From: Arcticibacter sp045629565
GTDB lineage: Bacteria; Bacteroidota; Bacteroidia; Sphingobacteriales; Sphingobacteriaceae
Direction of reading: 5' to 3'
Assembly (NCBI RefSeq): GCF_045629565.1
Contig: NZ_JAZQRL010000104.1
Coordinates: 62,001 to 126,000, forward strand
Length of the DNA stretch: 64,000 nucleotides
Under the pieces are notes generated by a model. It had not been told where the DNA came from. It saw only the letters and a list, made by a program, of their open reading frames with translations, and did not search any database. Below are positions 8,329 to 17,607 of this stretch, one piece after another. A program made the position numbers and the translations under genes. Position 1 is the stretch's first letter. Every line of letters begins with the position of its first letter.

Positions 8329-11300
8329 TTAAAATGTAACATTTATACCGGCCACGAATGACTTTGGAAGCGGCATGCCACCATAATCCGCAGCAACAGG
8401 AAATTTGGAGTCACCGCTCACATTCGTGGTTTGCGCCTCGGGGTTATAGCCGCCATAGTATTTATCCCGCCCAAACCAATTTTCAAGTGTCATGTAAATT
8501 CGAACAGACTGGAAAAAGGGCGTTTTGCTTTTTATATTATAGCCGGCAGTAATATTCCGGATCCTCCAGTAATTCGTTGAATAAAGCCAGTCGGTATTGT
8601 TTACGGGTGAAAAATTCGAAGAAGTCGCTTTTCCTCTTGGCGCGTCCGGATCAGGATTTTCAGCTGTCCATCTGTCCCGGTGAATTCCTAGCTGATTGTC
8701 CGCGAACACAACACCTGTTACGTCAATGGCGCGGCCTAATAAGGAGTAGAGCGAACCTCCTGACTGCCCTTGCAAGAGTACCGACAGGTCAAAGCTTTTA
8801 AACCTGAAGCTATTGTTTATACCCCAAATGTAGTTAGGGTTCGGATGGCCCGAGATCTGCCGATCAGCTGCATTAATAACGCCATCTTGATTCACATCCA
8901 CATACCTGGGATCACCAGCCTGCTGACCAGGAACGATGGCCGCTCCATTGTTGATATCTTCCTCCGTCAGGATTCCATTCCGATGAATAACCGAGATGCT
9001 GTTGATTGGAAGCCCCACCTGCAAAACGGTAAAGGCATCTCCGCTGTAGTTGTTAGGCAGCGGGATTTCTATAGTGGAATTATTTGCTCCGAGCTTAAGG
9101 ATTTTGTTGGTGTTATAGCTTAGGTTCATGGTGGTGGTCCACTGGAAAGCTCCGGCAAGATTCCTTGTCGTTAGTTCGGCTTCCCATCCCTTGTTGTTAA
9201 CAGCGCCTATATTGGTGAGCATATTTCCGAAGCCTGATGCAGCGACAGTGGGCACATATAAAAGGAGGTCGGTGTTCTTTTTCGTATAATAGTCAAAAGA
9301 CGCGTATATGCGGTTCTGAACAAGTCCGGCGTCAATTCCTACATTCCAGGTATTGGACTTCTCCCAGCTTAAATCCGGATCCGCAATAATATCGGGTGCC
9401 AAACCACCTGCCTGGCTGCCGGCGAAACTGTAGTTATAATTACCCAAAGTCGAAATACTGGTATAGTCTCCTATATTATTATTCCCTGATTTTCCCCAGC
9501 TTCCTCTGATTTTAAGCTCACTAAGCGCGTCTATATCTTTCAAAAAGTTCTCCTCGGATATTTTCCAGCCGGCAGAAACAGAAGGGAACCATCCCCACTT
9601 TGCATTTACGCCGAACCGAGAGGACCCATCACGCCGTATGCTTGCAGAAAGCAGGTATTTGGAATCATATGCATATTGAAGCCGTCCAAACCATGAAAGC
9701 ATCTTATTCTCACTTTCCGTTGTGTTTCCTGTGATGGCCGCTGCCCCATTTAAGGTGGTGACGTAGATATTCGTAAATCCCCCCGATGATGCCATGTTCG
9801 ACGCATCCAATGAGGTGAAATTATACGAGAACCCGGCCAGGGCAGAAATGTCGTGTCTAGCCTTGATCGTGGTATTGTAGTTCAATGTATTTTCATTCAC
9901 AAACGTCTTCAACCGGTAGGTAGAATAGGTACCACGGGTGATCTCTCCCGGAGTATTTATCCTGGACGACAAATTTCCGTTCACTGTATGCGGAGTGAAT
10001 TTCTTCGTGCTGGCATCGGTATTGTCGAGGTTTAGCGTTGTCTTGACATGGAGGTTTTTTATCAGCTCATAGTCTCCATAAACAGTCGCCAGTGTGCGGA
10101 AGTTTTTCGTATTGCCAATGGTCTCTCTGGCAATAGCTGCAGAGCTGTTGTTCGTCGTCCCCCATCGATAACTCTCATTATTGAAGGCATTGACATTTAC
10201 ACCCATTGTATCTTCTGCAACAGGACTAAAGATTAGTGCTCTGTGAAGAAAAGCATCTTTACCCTCTGTTGATCCGCCCCCGTGTCCGGGCTCAAAGAGC
10301 TCGGAATAAGTCGGCGCAACGTTCATGCCCACCGTTAGCCTTTTCGTAGGCTTGATGTCAATATTTGCCCTCCCTGAGATAGGTCTGTACCGCTGGTTTA
10401 AAATAACGCCTTCCTGATTGGCATAATTCGCCGACACGTAGTACTTAACAATATCAGTTCCTCCACTAACTCCAACCTGATAGCTCGTACTTGATCCCGT
10501 ACGGAACAGTTCATTCTGCCAGTCAATAATTGACAGCCCTGGATGTCCTGCCATGGCCCAGCGATCATCCAGCATCAGCTGCGTGTTGAAAGCTCCTTCT
10601 TTTAATCCCAGGATGCGTCGCCTTTCTTCCGTAGACTGTGAGGCGGTACGCCCCGCGCCCGAAGCAACCCATCGGCTATTGATCATTTCGGTGGCTCTGG
10701 CCATCCATTCCTCTCCACTAAGCAGATCGATCTTTTTCGTACTTTTAGAAAGGCCTGTAAACACATTCACATTGATCTTCGGGGCGCCTGATTTTCCCTT
10801 CTTCGTACTGATCAACACTACTCCATTGGCCGCCCGGGAGCCGTAAATGGCCGATGCGGACGCATCTTTCAACACCTGAATAGACTCGATATCGTTCGGA
10901 TTGATATTGTCAAGAGGGTTACCATTTGTGTATCCACCATTGGAATTTTGGCCGTTCACAGCCAAGGGAAATCCGTCAATGACGTAAAGTGGTTCATTAG
11001 ACGCAGTGATTGAACCTGAGCCTCTTACCTGGACGCTCAGCCCTTTCCCCGGCACACCTGTCGTTTGCGCTACACGCACTCCGGCCATTTGCCCTACCAA
11101 AGCCTGATCAACCCGATTAATCGGCCGTTCGTCAAGATCTTTGGCGTTAAACGTCGCAATTGCGCCGGTGATGGTTGATTTCTTTTGAGTTCCATAACCC
11201 ACCACCACAACTTCATCAAGCTGCTTGTGATCGGGCACAAGCACTACATCCACTTGCGTGCGGCTTCCTACAGCTACCTCTTGCGTCAAGAAACCTATAG

Positions 11301-11874
11301 AGCTGAAAATCAACGTGGAATTTGATTCTACCTGCGACAATGAATACCGGCCCTCAGCATCCGTTAAAGTACCATGCGTAGTTCCCTTGATTTTCACCGC
11401 TACAGCAGGAACTCCTAATTGATCCTCAGATGATCTCACCTGGCCCTTTACAGTTACCTGAGCCATTATTAAGGAAGAAAGAGAAACATCGGTTTCTGAC
11501 ACAGGCACACCAGCTTTCTTTTGAATCAGAAAATACTGACCGTCGATTTTCTTCGCACTGAGCACAAAAGGTTCAAGTGTCTGATTAACTTGCGTTTCTG
11601 ATATAGCACCTTCCAGCCTTTTTAATACCTCTAAATCAATTTCCTTACTCTCCTGTTCGTTTATAGACTCAGGATCATACATGAACCGTACGTTATGCTC
11701 ATTTTCCATCAGCCTCAATACTTCTTTCAAAGAATGTGACGTTTGAACGGAACTGATGTTGCGTTCCATAATCCTATTGGCTGTTAAAATCAGCCCCTGA
11801 GCGCTGGTTCCCGACAAGCCCAATAGTACTAGAAAAAGGATCTTAGAAAGATGCCACCTTGTAAAGTACTTCAT
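8329..11874 (-). CDS. SusC/RagA TonB-linked outer-membrane transporter with N-terminal STN signalling domain
   Basis: An approximately 1181-residue glycan transporter. The start at 11872-11874 was preferred since it gives a signal peptide MKYFTRWHLSKILFLVLLGL; an alternative in-frame ATG lies 39 bases upstream. Domains: STN (secretin/TonB short N-terminal, about 30-120, SLKEVLRLMENEHNVRFMY), a carboxypeptidase-like regulatory domain (about 140-220), plug with the typical LDEVVVVGYGTQKKSTITGA and DASASAIYGSRAANGVVLISTKKG blocks, and a large barrel ending KSFVAGINVTF. The STN domain is the hallmark of transporters that talk to a FecR anti-sigma factor; the FecR gene ends 48 bases upstream. Import of oligosaccharide made by the PUL enzymes, together with SusD, is the expected role. 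Confidence 0.95.
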   Translation of the reverse strand: MKYFTRWHLSKILFLVLLGLSGTSAQGLILTANRIMERNISSVQTSHSLKEVLRLMENEHNVRFMYDPESINEQESKEIDLEVLKRLEGAISETQVNQTLEPFVLSAKKIDGQYFLIQKKAGVPVSETDVSLSSLIMAQVTVKGQVRSSEDQLGVPAVAVKIKGTTHGTLTDAEGRYSLSQVESNSTLIFSSIGFLTQEVAVGSRTQVDVVLVPDHKQLDEVVVVGYGTQKKSTITGAIATFNAKDLDERPINRVDQALVGQMAGVRVAQTTGVPGKGLSVQVRGSGSITASNEPLYVIDGFPLAVNGQNSNGGYTNGNPLDNINPNDIESIQVLKDASASAIYGSRAANGVVLISTKKGKSGAPKINVNVFTGLSKSTKKIDLLSGEEWMARATEMINSRWVASGAGRTASQSTEERRRILGLKEGAFNTQLMLDDRWAMAGHPGLSIIDWQNELFRTGSSTSYQVGVSGGTDIVKYYVSANYANQEGVILNQRYRPISGRANIDIKPTKRLTVGMNVAPTYSELFEPGHGGGSTEGKDAFLHRALIFSPVAEDTMGVNVNAFNNESYRWGTTNNSSAAIARETIGNTKNFRTLATVYGDYELIKNLHVKTTLNLDNTDASTKKFTPHTVNGNLSSRINTPGEITRGTYSTYRLKTFVNENTLNYNTTIKARHDISALAGFSYNFTSLDASNMASSGGFTNIYVTTLNGAAAITGNTTESENKMLSWFGRLQYAYDSKYLLSASIRRDGSSRFGVNAKWGWFPSVSAGWKISEENFLKDIDALSELKIRGSWGKSGNNNIGDYTSISTLGNYNYSFAGSQAGGLAPDIIADPDLSWEKSNTWNVGIDAGLVQNRIYASFDYYTKKNTDLLLYVPTVAASGFGNMLTNIGAVNNKGWEAELTTRNLAGAFQWTTTMNLSYNTNKILKLGANNSTIEIPLPNNYSGDAFTVLQVGLPINSISVIHRNGILTEEDINNGAAIVPGQQAGDPRYVDVNQDGVINAADRQISGHPNPNYIWGINNSFRFKSFDLSVLLQGQSGGSLYSLLGRAIDVTGVVFADNQLGIHRDRWTAENPDPDAPRGKATSSNFSPVNNTDWLYSTNYWRIRNITAGYNIKSKTPFFQSVRIYMTLENWFGRDKYYGGYNPEAQTTNVSGDSKFPVAADYGGMPLPKSFVAGINVTF

Positions 11875-11922
11875 TTTGGTTAGTTTAAAATTTATACTGG
11901 TTTGTTTGATCATGCGCGGTAA

Positions 11923-12927
11923 CTAAAAAGATATCAGCATGTATCCTTTCTTTCTTGTTAGCTTGAGTGAATGAGCCTCCGTGATTCCTTCCAGCAAAAG
12001 ATCAGGTCGGTCTGCCTGAACAGTAGCTGTAAATCGCTTTTGCAATATTTCCTGCTCTTTTGTTTCAATAAGGAGATTGTAATTATTTCGGAGAACATCG
12101 AAGATATATCCAAGAGAATCGTTTTCGAATGTCAAATAATTCTCCTTCCACGCGGTATACTTGCTGACGTTCGCCGGACGCTTCTTTACAGGGCCTGATC
12201 CATGTTTGTAATGCACCATTTCTCCAGGCTTCAGCATCAGCTCCTCACTAGCGCCGTTGATGACCAAACGGATTGCTCCGGTAGAGAGAATCACGTCTGT
12301 TTGCTCTTCCCGACTATTTACATTAAATGTGGTACCAATGACCTGAACGTTCAGATCATTCGCATGGACAACAAATTTCTGGTTGTTTTTTTTGTGGCTT
12401 ACCTGGAAAAAAGCTTCGCCTTGAATCCAGACTTCCCTCGGCTTAGTGAGGTCAAACTTTGAATACCTAAGCTCTGAATTGGAATTCAAGTTTACCCTGG
12501 ACCCGTCCGGAAGCACTACTTCCTTACGAGTGCCATACGCTGTTTTAATTACTTTATATGGGGATTGGAATAAATAAAGAAAGGTTAAAGCAGAGACAAT
12601 AAGAATGCTCGCAACGGCTGCAACAAGCCCTAATCGCTTAAACCTTACAACTCTCGGCGCAGCTGCCGGGAGAGCAGTATCCTTCTCAATTCTGCTCCAT
12701 AACAGGTCAACCCTAGCTAAGGGCATATCATAACCGAGTGAGTTAAGGCGAATAACCTCCTGTTTTGCCTCACTAATCGCTACCTGTTTCTCCGGGAAAG
12801 ATTCGCAGAAAGATTCCCAAAAAAGGTCATCTTCAACATCTCCTTCCTTCATTATCCAGTTCCAGAACGCAGGGTCGTTTAAAAAATCATCTGCATCATA
12901 GTCTTTATAGCGACTAAAAAGATCCAT
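11923..12927 (-). CDS. FecR-family anti-sigma factor
   Basis: A 334-residue single-pass inner-membrane regulator. The cytoplasmic N-terminal part (about 1-88) is followed by a transmembrane helix LGLVAAVASILIVSALTFLYLF (about 91-112), the FecR domain (about 118-215, KTAYGTRKEVVLPDGSRVNLNS and VWIQGEAFFQV) and a C-terminal DUF4974 domain (about 260-330, YIFDVLRNNYNLLIE). In the family, FecR holds its ECF sigma factor inactive until the STN domain of the cognate SusC signals substrate binding. It lies 92 bases after the sigma gene and directly before the STN-bearing SusC, exactly the arrangement of trans-envelope signalling cassettes. Function is predicted with good confidence. Confidence 0.94.
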   Translation of the reverse strand: MDLFSRYKDYDADDFLNDPAFWNWIMKEGDVEDDLFWESFCESFPEKQVAISEAKQEVIRLNSLGYDMPLARVDLLWSRIEKDTALPAAAPRVVRFKRLGLVAAVASILIVSALTFLYLFQSPYKVIKTAYGTRKEVVLPDGSRVNLNSNSELRYSKFDLTKPREVWIQGEAFFQVSHKKNNQKFVVHANDLNVQVIGTTFNVNSREEQTDVILSTGAIRLVINGASEELMLKPGEMVHYKHGSGPVKKRPANVSKYTAWKENYLTFENDSLGYIFDVLRNNYNLLIETKEQEILQKRFTATVQADRPDLLLEGITEAHSLKLTRKKGYMLISF

Positions 12928-13019
12928 CCGTATTTATGTTGTTTTATACAGATAGAGCACTCTTTTTGAAAAATTGGACAAAAATATTCTATTTTTTTTC
13001 TGCAGGAGCAGGCAGAAGT

Positions 13020-13607
13020 CTATAGCCAAAAAGTGAAAAAGCTTAGCACACCGCCTCGCATTTCCTTTACAGCCCGCTGAATCATTTTATAAACGGCTTC
13101 TCTGCCAAGACCCATTTCCTCTGAGATTTCTGCTGCTGTTTTCTTTCGAACAAACTTCAAATACATCGCCTTCCTTTGATTGTCAGACAATTGCCTCCAC
13201 AACACCCGCAACTTAGATTTTATCTGCAATTGCTCCTCCTGCAGTACAAGTTGTTCTTCAATTGTCGCCTGTCCACCGGACTCAAAATGATTTTCCGCGG
13301 ACAAGCGATTGTTCAACATTATTTCTACTTGTCGGAGCTTTTTATGAAGAACACGACGAACACAGGCGTATAGATAGAACCGAACGGAAACAGGTACAGA
13401 AAGCGCTTTATGGCTTTTCCAAAGATGGCAAAATACATCATGAATTGCATCCTCTATCAGCGCATCATCCTTAGTATAACGGCGGCCGTAGTTATATAAA
13501 ACCTGTACATACTGGTCATATAACGTTTTAAACGCCGACCTGTCCCCCGTAATTAACAGCTTCCATAATTCAACAGATTCATAATCCGCTTCGAAAGACG
13601 CCTTCAT
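13020..13607 (-). CDS. ECF-type RNA polymerase sigma factor
   Basis: A 195-residue sigma-70-family protein with only regions 2 and 4. Region 2 (about 25-95) contains LYDQYVQVLYNYGRRYTKDD and DAIHDVFCHLWKSH; region 4 (about 130-185) contains a helix-turn-helix KTAAEISEEMGLGREAVYKM. Size and organisation match Bacteroidota ECF factors paired with FecR. It probably drives the FecR-SusC-SusD genes after glycan sensing. It lies 50 bases downstream of the GH28 gene and may be transcribed both from the upstream enzyme genes and from its own promoter. An imperfect palindrome sits in the intervening gap. Confidence 0.94.
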   Translation of the reverse strand: MKASFEADYESVELWKLLITGDRSAFKTLYDQYVQVLYNYGRRYTKDDALIEDAIHDVFCHLWKSHKALSVPVSVRFYLYACVRRVLHKKLRQVEIMLNNRLSAENHFESGGQATIEEQLVLQEEQLQIKSKLRVLWRQLSDNQRKAMYLKFVRKKTAAEISEEMGLGREAVYKMIQRAVKEMRGGVLSFFTFWL

Positions 13608-13624
13608 AAGTTATTCACCAACTA

Positions 13625-13645
13625 CTTTGAGGAATTTCTTCAAAG
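13625..13645 (-). promoter_or_regulatory. imperfect palindrome upstream of the ECF sigma gene
   Basis: CTTTGAGGAATTTCTTCAAAG is a 21-base near-perfect dyad (6-bp perfect outer arms CTTTGA/TCAAAG) between the GH28 stop and the sigma-factor ATG. It could be an operator or a weak processing hairpin. No T-run follows it, so a terminator is unlikely. Confidence 0.3.
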
Positions 13646-13657
13646 CACCTTAAAATC

Positions 13658-15343
13658 TTAATTCGAGAGTTTGACAGTTCCCTGTTCAGTTCCAGCTCCT
13701 ATTTTCAGTGATGCAGCACTATACGATGACGTAATGTTAACATCTTTCGTCCTGCTGCCGGTCACCTCGAATATGTTACTATGCGCACTGTCGGCTTTGA
13801 AACCCTCTACCTGTACATTTTTCACATTCTTTAAAAACAGCGCCGGGCTCTTCGCCGCATAGATCTGCACATTTTTCAATTTTATATTTTCGGATTCAAT
13901 AAGCTCCGCCCCTACTTGAGAATGAATAGTCACATTCTCAATATTGATGTTATCAATATTGTGTTCCGGGAGACCATTAAAATACATGGCTCTTCGGGCG
14001 TTGCTGCAAGAAATATTCTTGACGTAAATATTTCGGAATGAAGGAGTCGTCTCATCTACCGGCTCAAACCTGGTCTCTACGGGCTCAGCCTCCCCTTCCA
14101 GGACTTCTACTGCAGACTTCCCTCCATAATAGAGGTCAAACAATAAGGGCTCGGTAGCAATATCAAACATACTGACGTTCGATATATAAATATTTTCCAC
14201 TACACCACCGCGGCCCCTCTTACTCTTAAAACGAAGACCGACATCGGTTCCCAGGAACTGACAATTTGTAACCGAAACATTGCGCACACCGCCCGACATT
14301 TCACTGCCAACCACAAATCCACCGTGTCCTTTGAATACCGTACAATTATCTACAATTACATTTTCGCATGGGCGATTTCTTTTTCGACCATCCTCATCCT
14401 TACCCGATTTGATACAAATACCATCGTCTCCTACGTCGAAAGTGCTGTTCACGATGATCGCATTTTTACAAGACTCCAGATCAAGACCATCGCCATTTTG
14501 AGCGTAAGATGGGTTGCGCACCTGTACGCCATCTAGTATGACATTCTCACACATCAGTGGATGGATATTCCATGCCGGGGAATTTTGAAAAATCACCCCT
14601 TGAAGATATACATTTTTGCATTCCCTGAAGCTAACCATAACCGGCCGAAGGAAATCTTTCACGGATTCCCAATCCTCATCGGTTTTCAAATTCCGTGGTA
14701 CATTCATATCACTTATCGAATCACCGTACAGGTATTGTGCTGACGGCATCCAGTAATCATCACGTTTGAAAACGCCTCCATGAGCTGTAGCACGTTTCCA
14801 GAAGCTTTCAGAAACTTTTTGTTTTTTAAGTGGACGCCAGTGATGACCGTTGCCATCAATTGCTCCCTTGCCCGTAATCGCTACATTTTCCAGATTACTA
14901 CCCGATATGGGAGACTGGCATCTGCGGGTGTCAAGCCCTTCGAAGGATGTTTCGATCAGAGGGTACAAGGATTTATCGGGAGAGAACAATATGATGGCCT
15001 GATCTTCAAGATGCAAATTGATATTGCTTTTGAATACAATCGGACCGGTAAACCAAACGCCCGAAGGAACGATCAGCCGTCCCCCTCCTTTTTCCGACAA
15101 CGCATCGATAGCCTTGGAGAATGCTTGCGTGTTGAGAAATATTCCGTCGCCGACTCCGCCAAAATCTGTTATCCTCACATCGTTATCAGCAAACTTAGGA
15201 GCTGATATAACGGGCATTTCAAATGGCAGATCTTTGTACAGATACGCGTATTTACTTTCAGATTGAGGGCTAGTGCACGAGCTTGCCGTGATCACCGTCA
15301 AAATAAGCATAACCGCAGGGAATAGATACTTCATTTTCATCAT
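13658..15343 (-). CDS. GH28 polygalacturonase-like glycoside hydrolase, lipoprotein
   Basis: A 561-residue protein with a signal peptide ending in lipobox ASSC (about residues 20-24). The body is a right-handed beta-helix of GH28 type: the conserved NGDGLD motif (Asn and Asp, about 282-287), GDDGICIKSG (catalytic Asp pair, about 302-311), the GHGG histidine (about 337-340) and RFKSKRG (substrate-binding Arg/Lys, about 369-375) are all present in order. GH28 enzymes hydrolyse galacturonic-acid linkages in homogalacturonan or rhamnogalacturonan. Within this PUL, probably an exo- or rhamnogalacturonan-type activity acting in the periplasm or at the surface. It begins 24 bases after the preceding enzyme gene and is probably co-transcribed with it. 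Specificity cannot be told by eye. Confidence 0.92.
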   Translation of the reverse strand: MMKMKYLFPAVMLILTVITASSCTSPQSESKYAYLYKDLPFEMPVISAPKFADNDVRITDFGGVGDGIFLNTQAFSKAIDALSEKGGGRLIVPSGVWFTGPIVFKSNINLHLEDQAIILFSPDKSLYPLIETSFEGLDTRRCQSPISGSNLENVAITGKGAIDGNGHHWRPLKKQKVSESFWKRATAHGGVFKRDDYWMPSAQYLYGDSISDMNVPRNLKTDEDWESVKDFLRPVMVSFRECKNVYLQGVIFQNSPAWNIHPLMCENVILDGVQVRNPSYAQNGDGLDLESCKNAIIVNSTFDVGDDGICIKSGKDEDGRKRNRPCENVIVDNCTVFKGHGGFVVGSEMSGGVRNVSVTNCQFLGTDVGLRFKSKRGRGGVVENIYISNVSMFDIATEPLLFDLYYGGKSAVEVLEGEAEPVETRFEPVDETTPSFRNIYVKNISCSNARRAMYFNGLPEHNIDNINIENVTIHSQVGAELIESENIKLKNVQIYAAKSPALFLKNVKNVQVEGFKADSAHSNIFEVTGSRTKDVNITSSYSAASLKIGAGTEQGTVKLSN

Positions 15344-15367
15344 AATTAAGTGTGTTGTATATAAAAT

Positions 15368-17491
15368 TTATGGCATAGCCTGAAGATTTTCCCATATCAC
15401 GTTCCATTTGCCATCTTTAGGAAAGCCAGGATTCTTCTTTTCATTACCGTCCCATCCGGCACACATCATGGCAATGGCTGTCAGCAAACCGCCGTTTCCG
15501 GGAAGGTAAACCCGAAGACGAGCATCCTGATAATTATGACCATTCACCAGATACGTATTTTTTTGCTGATCCATTAACAACGCTCCTACCGCCTTCTCAG
15601 GTTCGCCCAATCGGGCGGCAGCCATAGCTGTCATAGGATAGTCCCAGCCCCAAGTCTTTTTCCAATTCCAGTTATCCCAAATCCAATTCAACGAATTCAT
15701 CATATAATCCGTGCGAATAAGCCTGTTTTGAGGCAAAATGCCCAATGCCCCCAGTATCGCCGGATGGTCTGACGTGAACCTTATGTCCTTATACGTATCC
15801 ACAGCATCCTCAGAAGCCAGGTACAAGCCATCTGCAGCTGCCAGAGGCGAAAGCTTACCGATCAGTTCATCCCACTGCGCATTTCGCTTTTCACCAGCCC
15901 GCTCTTTCCATTTCTGAGCAACAGACAGAGCATAATGCCAGTATGAAAGTTCAAATGGGGGATTGATTGTTTCCGATGCCCGAAGAGTTTCCTGTGCTGG
16001 GATCGCACCCTTAAGCACATAGCGATCATTTATTTTATCATAAGAGGCAAAGGAAGCCATAAAATCTGCTGTCTGGTTAACCAGGCGTCCATATTTTCTG
16101 ATTACCTCCGGCGAAGGGTTGCTCCGGTACAGCAGTTCGGCCATATAAATAAAATGCGGTTGTTGCCAAATCAGGAACGAACCAACTTTGGAGGGGGCCT
16201 CCGTACCTGAAGGATCAGTCATTTTCATCCAGCGCAGACCTTCAAACCCCTGCCTGCTCGCTATCTTGCCTGCAACAGGAGCGACCCGGTCATACCAGCC
16301 AAGGCTACGTTCCAACAGGCTGCCATGATTCCAAAGGGCAAAATTTGCCGCATGCCACCAATGCATTTCGAGGTGAAACTTTCCGAACCAGCTATTATAG
16401 GTAAGACCAGTCTCCTGTGGTGGGTACATGCCCGCCGATTGGATAGCCAGCAAATATTGTGAAAGGATTACCCGACGTTCCAGCTCTTGCGCCCGTCCGT
16501 CTGTACACTTCGAAAAATCAACCGCTCCTCCCTTTGTCCAAAATGCCTGCCAGTACTTGGACGATGCCGTGAATGTTTCTTTGGCACCTCCATGGCTTTG
16601 AGCAGGGGCTTTTTCTGTAAATGCTGAAGTGAACGAGAAGTCGCGGCTTTTTGGAGTCAGCACAAAATAATGGGGTTCTTTTTCCGACAATGATGCATTT
16701 CCTGTATATCTCACTGTCACATAATAGACTGTAGTATCCAACGTCCTTTTGAAAATGATAACGCCCTTCCTGTCTGATATGACCTCGGTCCTGTGCTTTT
16801 CGGGTAAAGTCCAGTCTGAAGCGTCATCCGCATGTTTGCCTGAAGGGTAAGGGAACCGAAAACTAATACTCAGTTTCCCCTTTTCAAGTAAAGGAGAACT
16901 CAAGGCTACAGCTACCTCATCATATTGAGGATGAGCAGCAGTTCTGACGCTTACCGGGTCCGATCCGATAGAAAAATTACTTTTAATCTCTCCGTTCCAC
17001 AGTTCGAGCTTCTGATCCACCTGGCTGATCTGCTCAGATCTTAACCGTCCACTCGCCTGTTCCAAACCTATGTACCCTAAATGCATGCGATGAGGATTTA
17101 CACGGAAATATTCCGCAGCATCCCGTTGTCTTCCTGCCTCGTTAAACGGAACCGAATACAATTCATTACGGCCCCTGAAGTTGTAATTTTTCAGTGTTTC
17201 TTCGGGTTTAAAATTTTCCGTATTCGGAAAACTGTGCCACCCCCACTGTGATTGTGTTCCCAGGGGCACTCCTGCTGAATAGGTTTCAGGAAACGTTTGT
17301 AATCCTGTAGCATCTACGGTAAAAGCAAAATTGCCGTTTCCTACCGACAGGGAAGACAATTCTGCTATTTCCGTTATCCTGGGGCTGTTACGTTCAACAA
17401 GAGCGAAACGATCTATCTTTTCAGGCTGTTGCGCTGCGCATAACGAAGCGAGAATAACAGCAGAGAAAACAAATGATATCTTTTTTAACAT
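15368..17491 (-). CDS. six-hairpin glycosidase-like protein of uncertain family
   Basis: A 707-residue secreted protein with a signal peptide MLKKISFVFSAVILASLCAAQ. The N-terminal half is beta-rich and opens with SVGNGNFAFTVDATGLQTFPE and a Trp-rich segment (QSQWGWHSFPN). The C-terminal half carries helical repeats with aromatic motifs (FGKFHLEMHWWHAANFALWNHG, ELSYWHYALSVAQKW, WDWKKTWGWDYPMTAMAAARLG), resembling the (alpha/alpha)6 catalytic barrel of GH65/GH63/GH95-like enzymes. The HLEMHWW segment has an acidic residue where such enzymes place the acid. I do not recognise a specific CAZy family with certainty. It sits between GH95 and GH28 on the same strand, 24 bases before GH28, so it almost certainly acts on the same glycan. 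Confidence 0.75.
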   Translation of the reverse strand: MLKKISFVFSAVILASLCAAQQPEKIDRFALVERNSPRITEIAELSSLSVGNGNFAFTVDATGLQTFPETYSAGVPLGTQSQWGWHSFPNTENFKPEETLKNYNFRGRNELYSVPFNEAGRQRDAAEYFRVNPHRMHLGYIGLEQASGRLRSEQISQVDQKLELWNGEIKSNFSIGSDPVSVRTAAHPQYDEVAVALSSPLLEKGKLSISFRFPYPSGKHADDASDWTLPEKHRTEVISDRKGVIIFKRTLDTTVYYVTVRYTGNASLSEKEPHYFVLTPKSRDFSFTSAFTEKAPAQSHGGAKETFTASSKYWQAFWTKGGAVDFSKCTDGRAQELERRVILSQYLLAIQSAGMYPPQETGLTYNSWFGKFHLEMHWWHAANFALWNHGSLLERSLGWYDRVAPVAGKIASRQGFEGLRWMKMTDPSGTEAPSKVGSFLIWQQPHFIYMAELLYRSNPSPEVIRKYGRLVNQTADFMASFASYDKINDRYVLKGAIPAQETLRASETINPPFELSYWHYALSVAQKWKERAGEKRNAQWDELIGKLSPLAAADGLYLASEDAVDTYKDIRFTSDHPAILGALGILPQNRLIRTDYMMNSLNWIWDNWNWKKTWGWDYPMTAMAAARLGEPEKAVGALLMDQQKNTYLVNGHNYQDARLRVYLPGNGGLLTAIAMMCAGWDGNEKKNPGFPKDGKWNVIWENLQAMP

Positions 17492-17607
17492 GGACGGTTT
17501 AATTAATTGAGTTTCGTATGGGTTAAAGTTGTGAAAAATAACGCTTATGACTATCCTGTACCTACCTAGCTCAACAGGATCACCTTATGAAGGGGTTGAA
17601 AGGGTAT

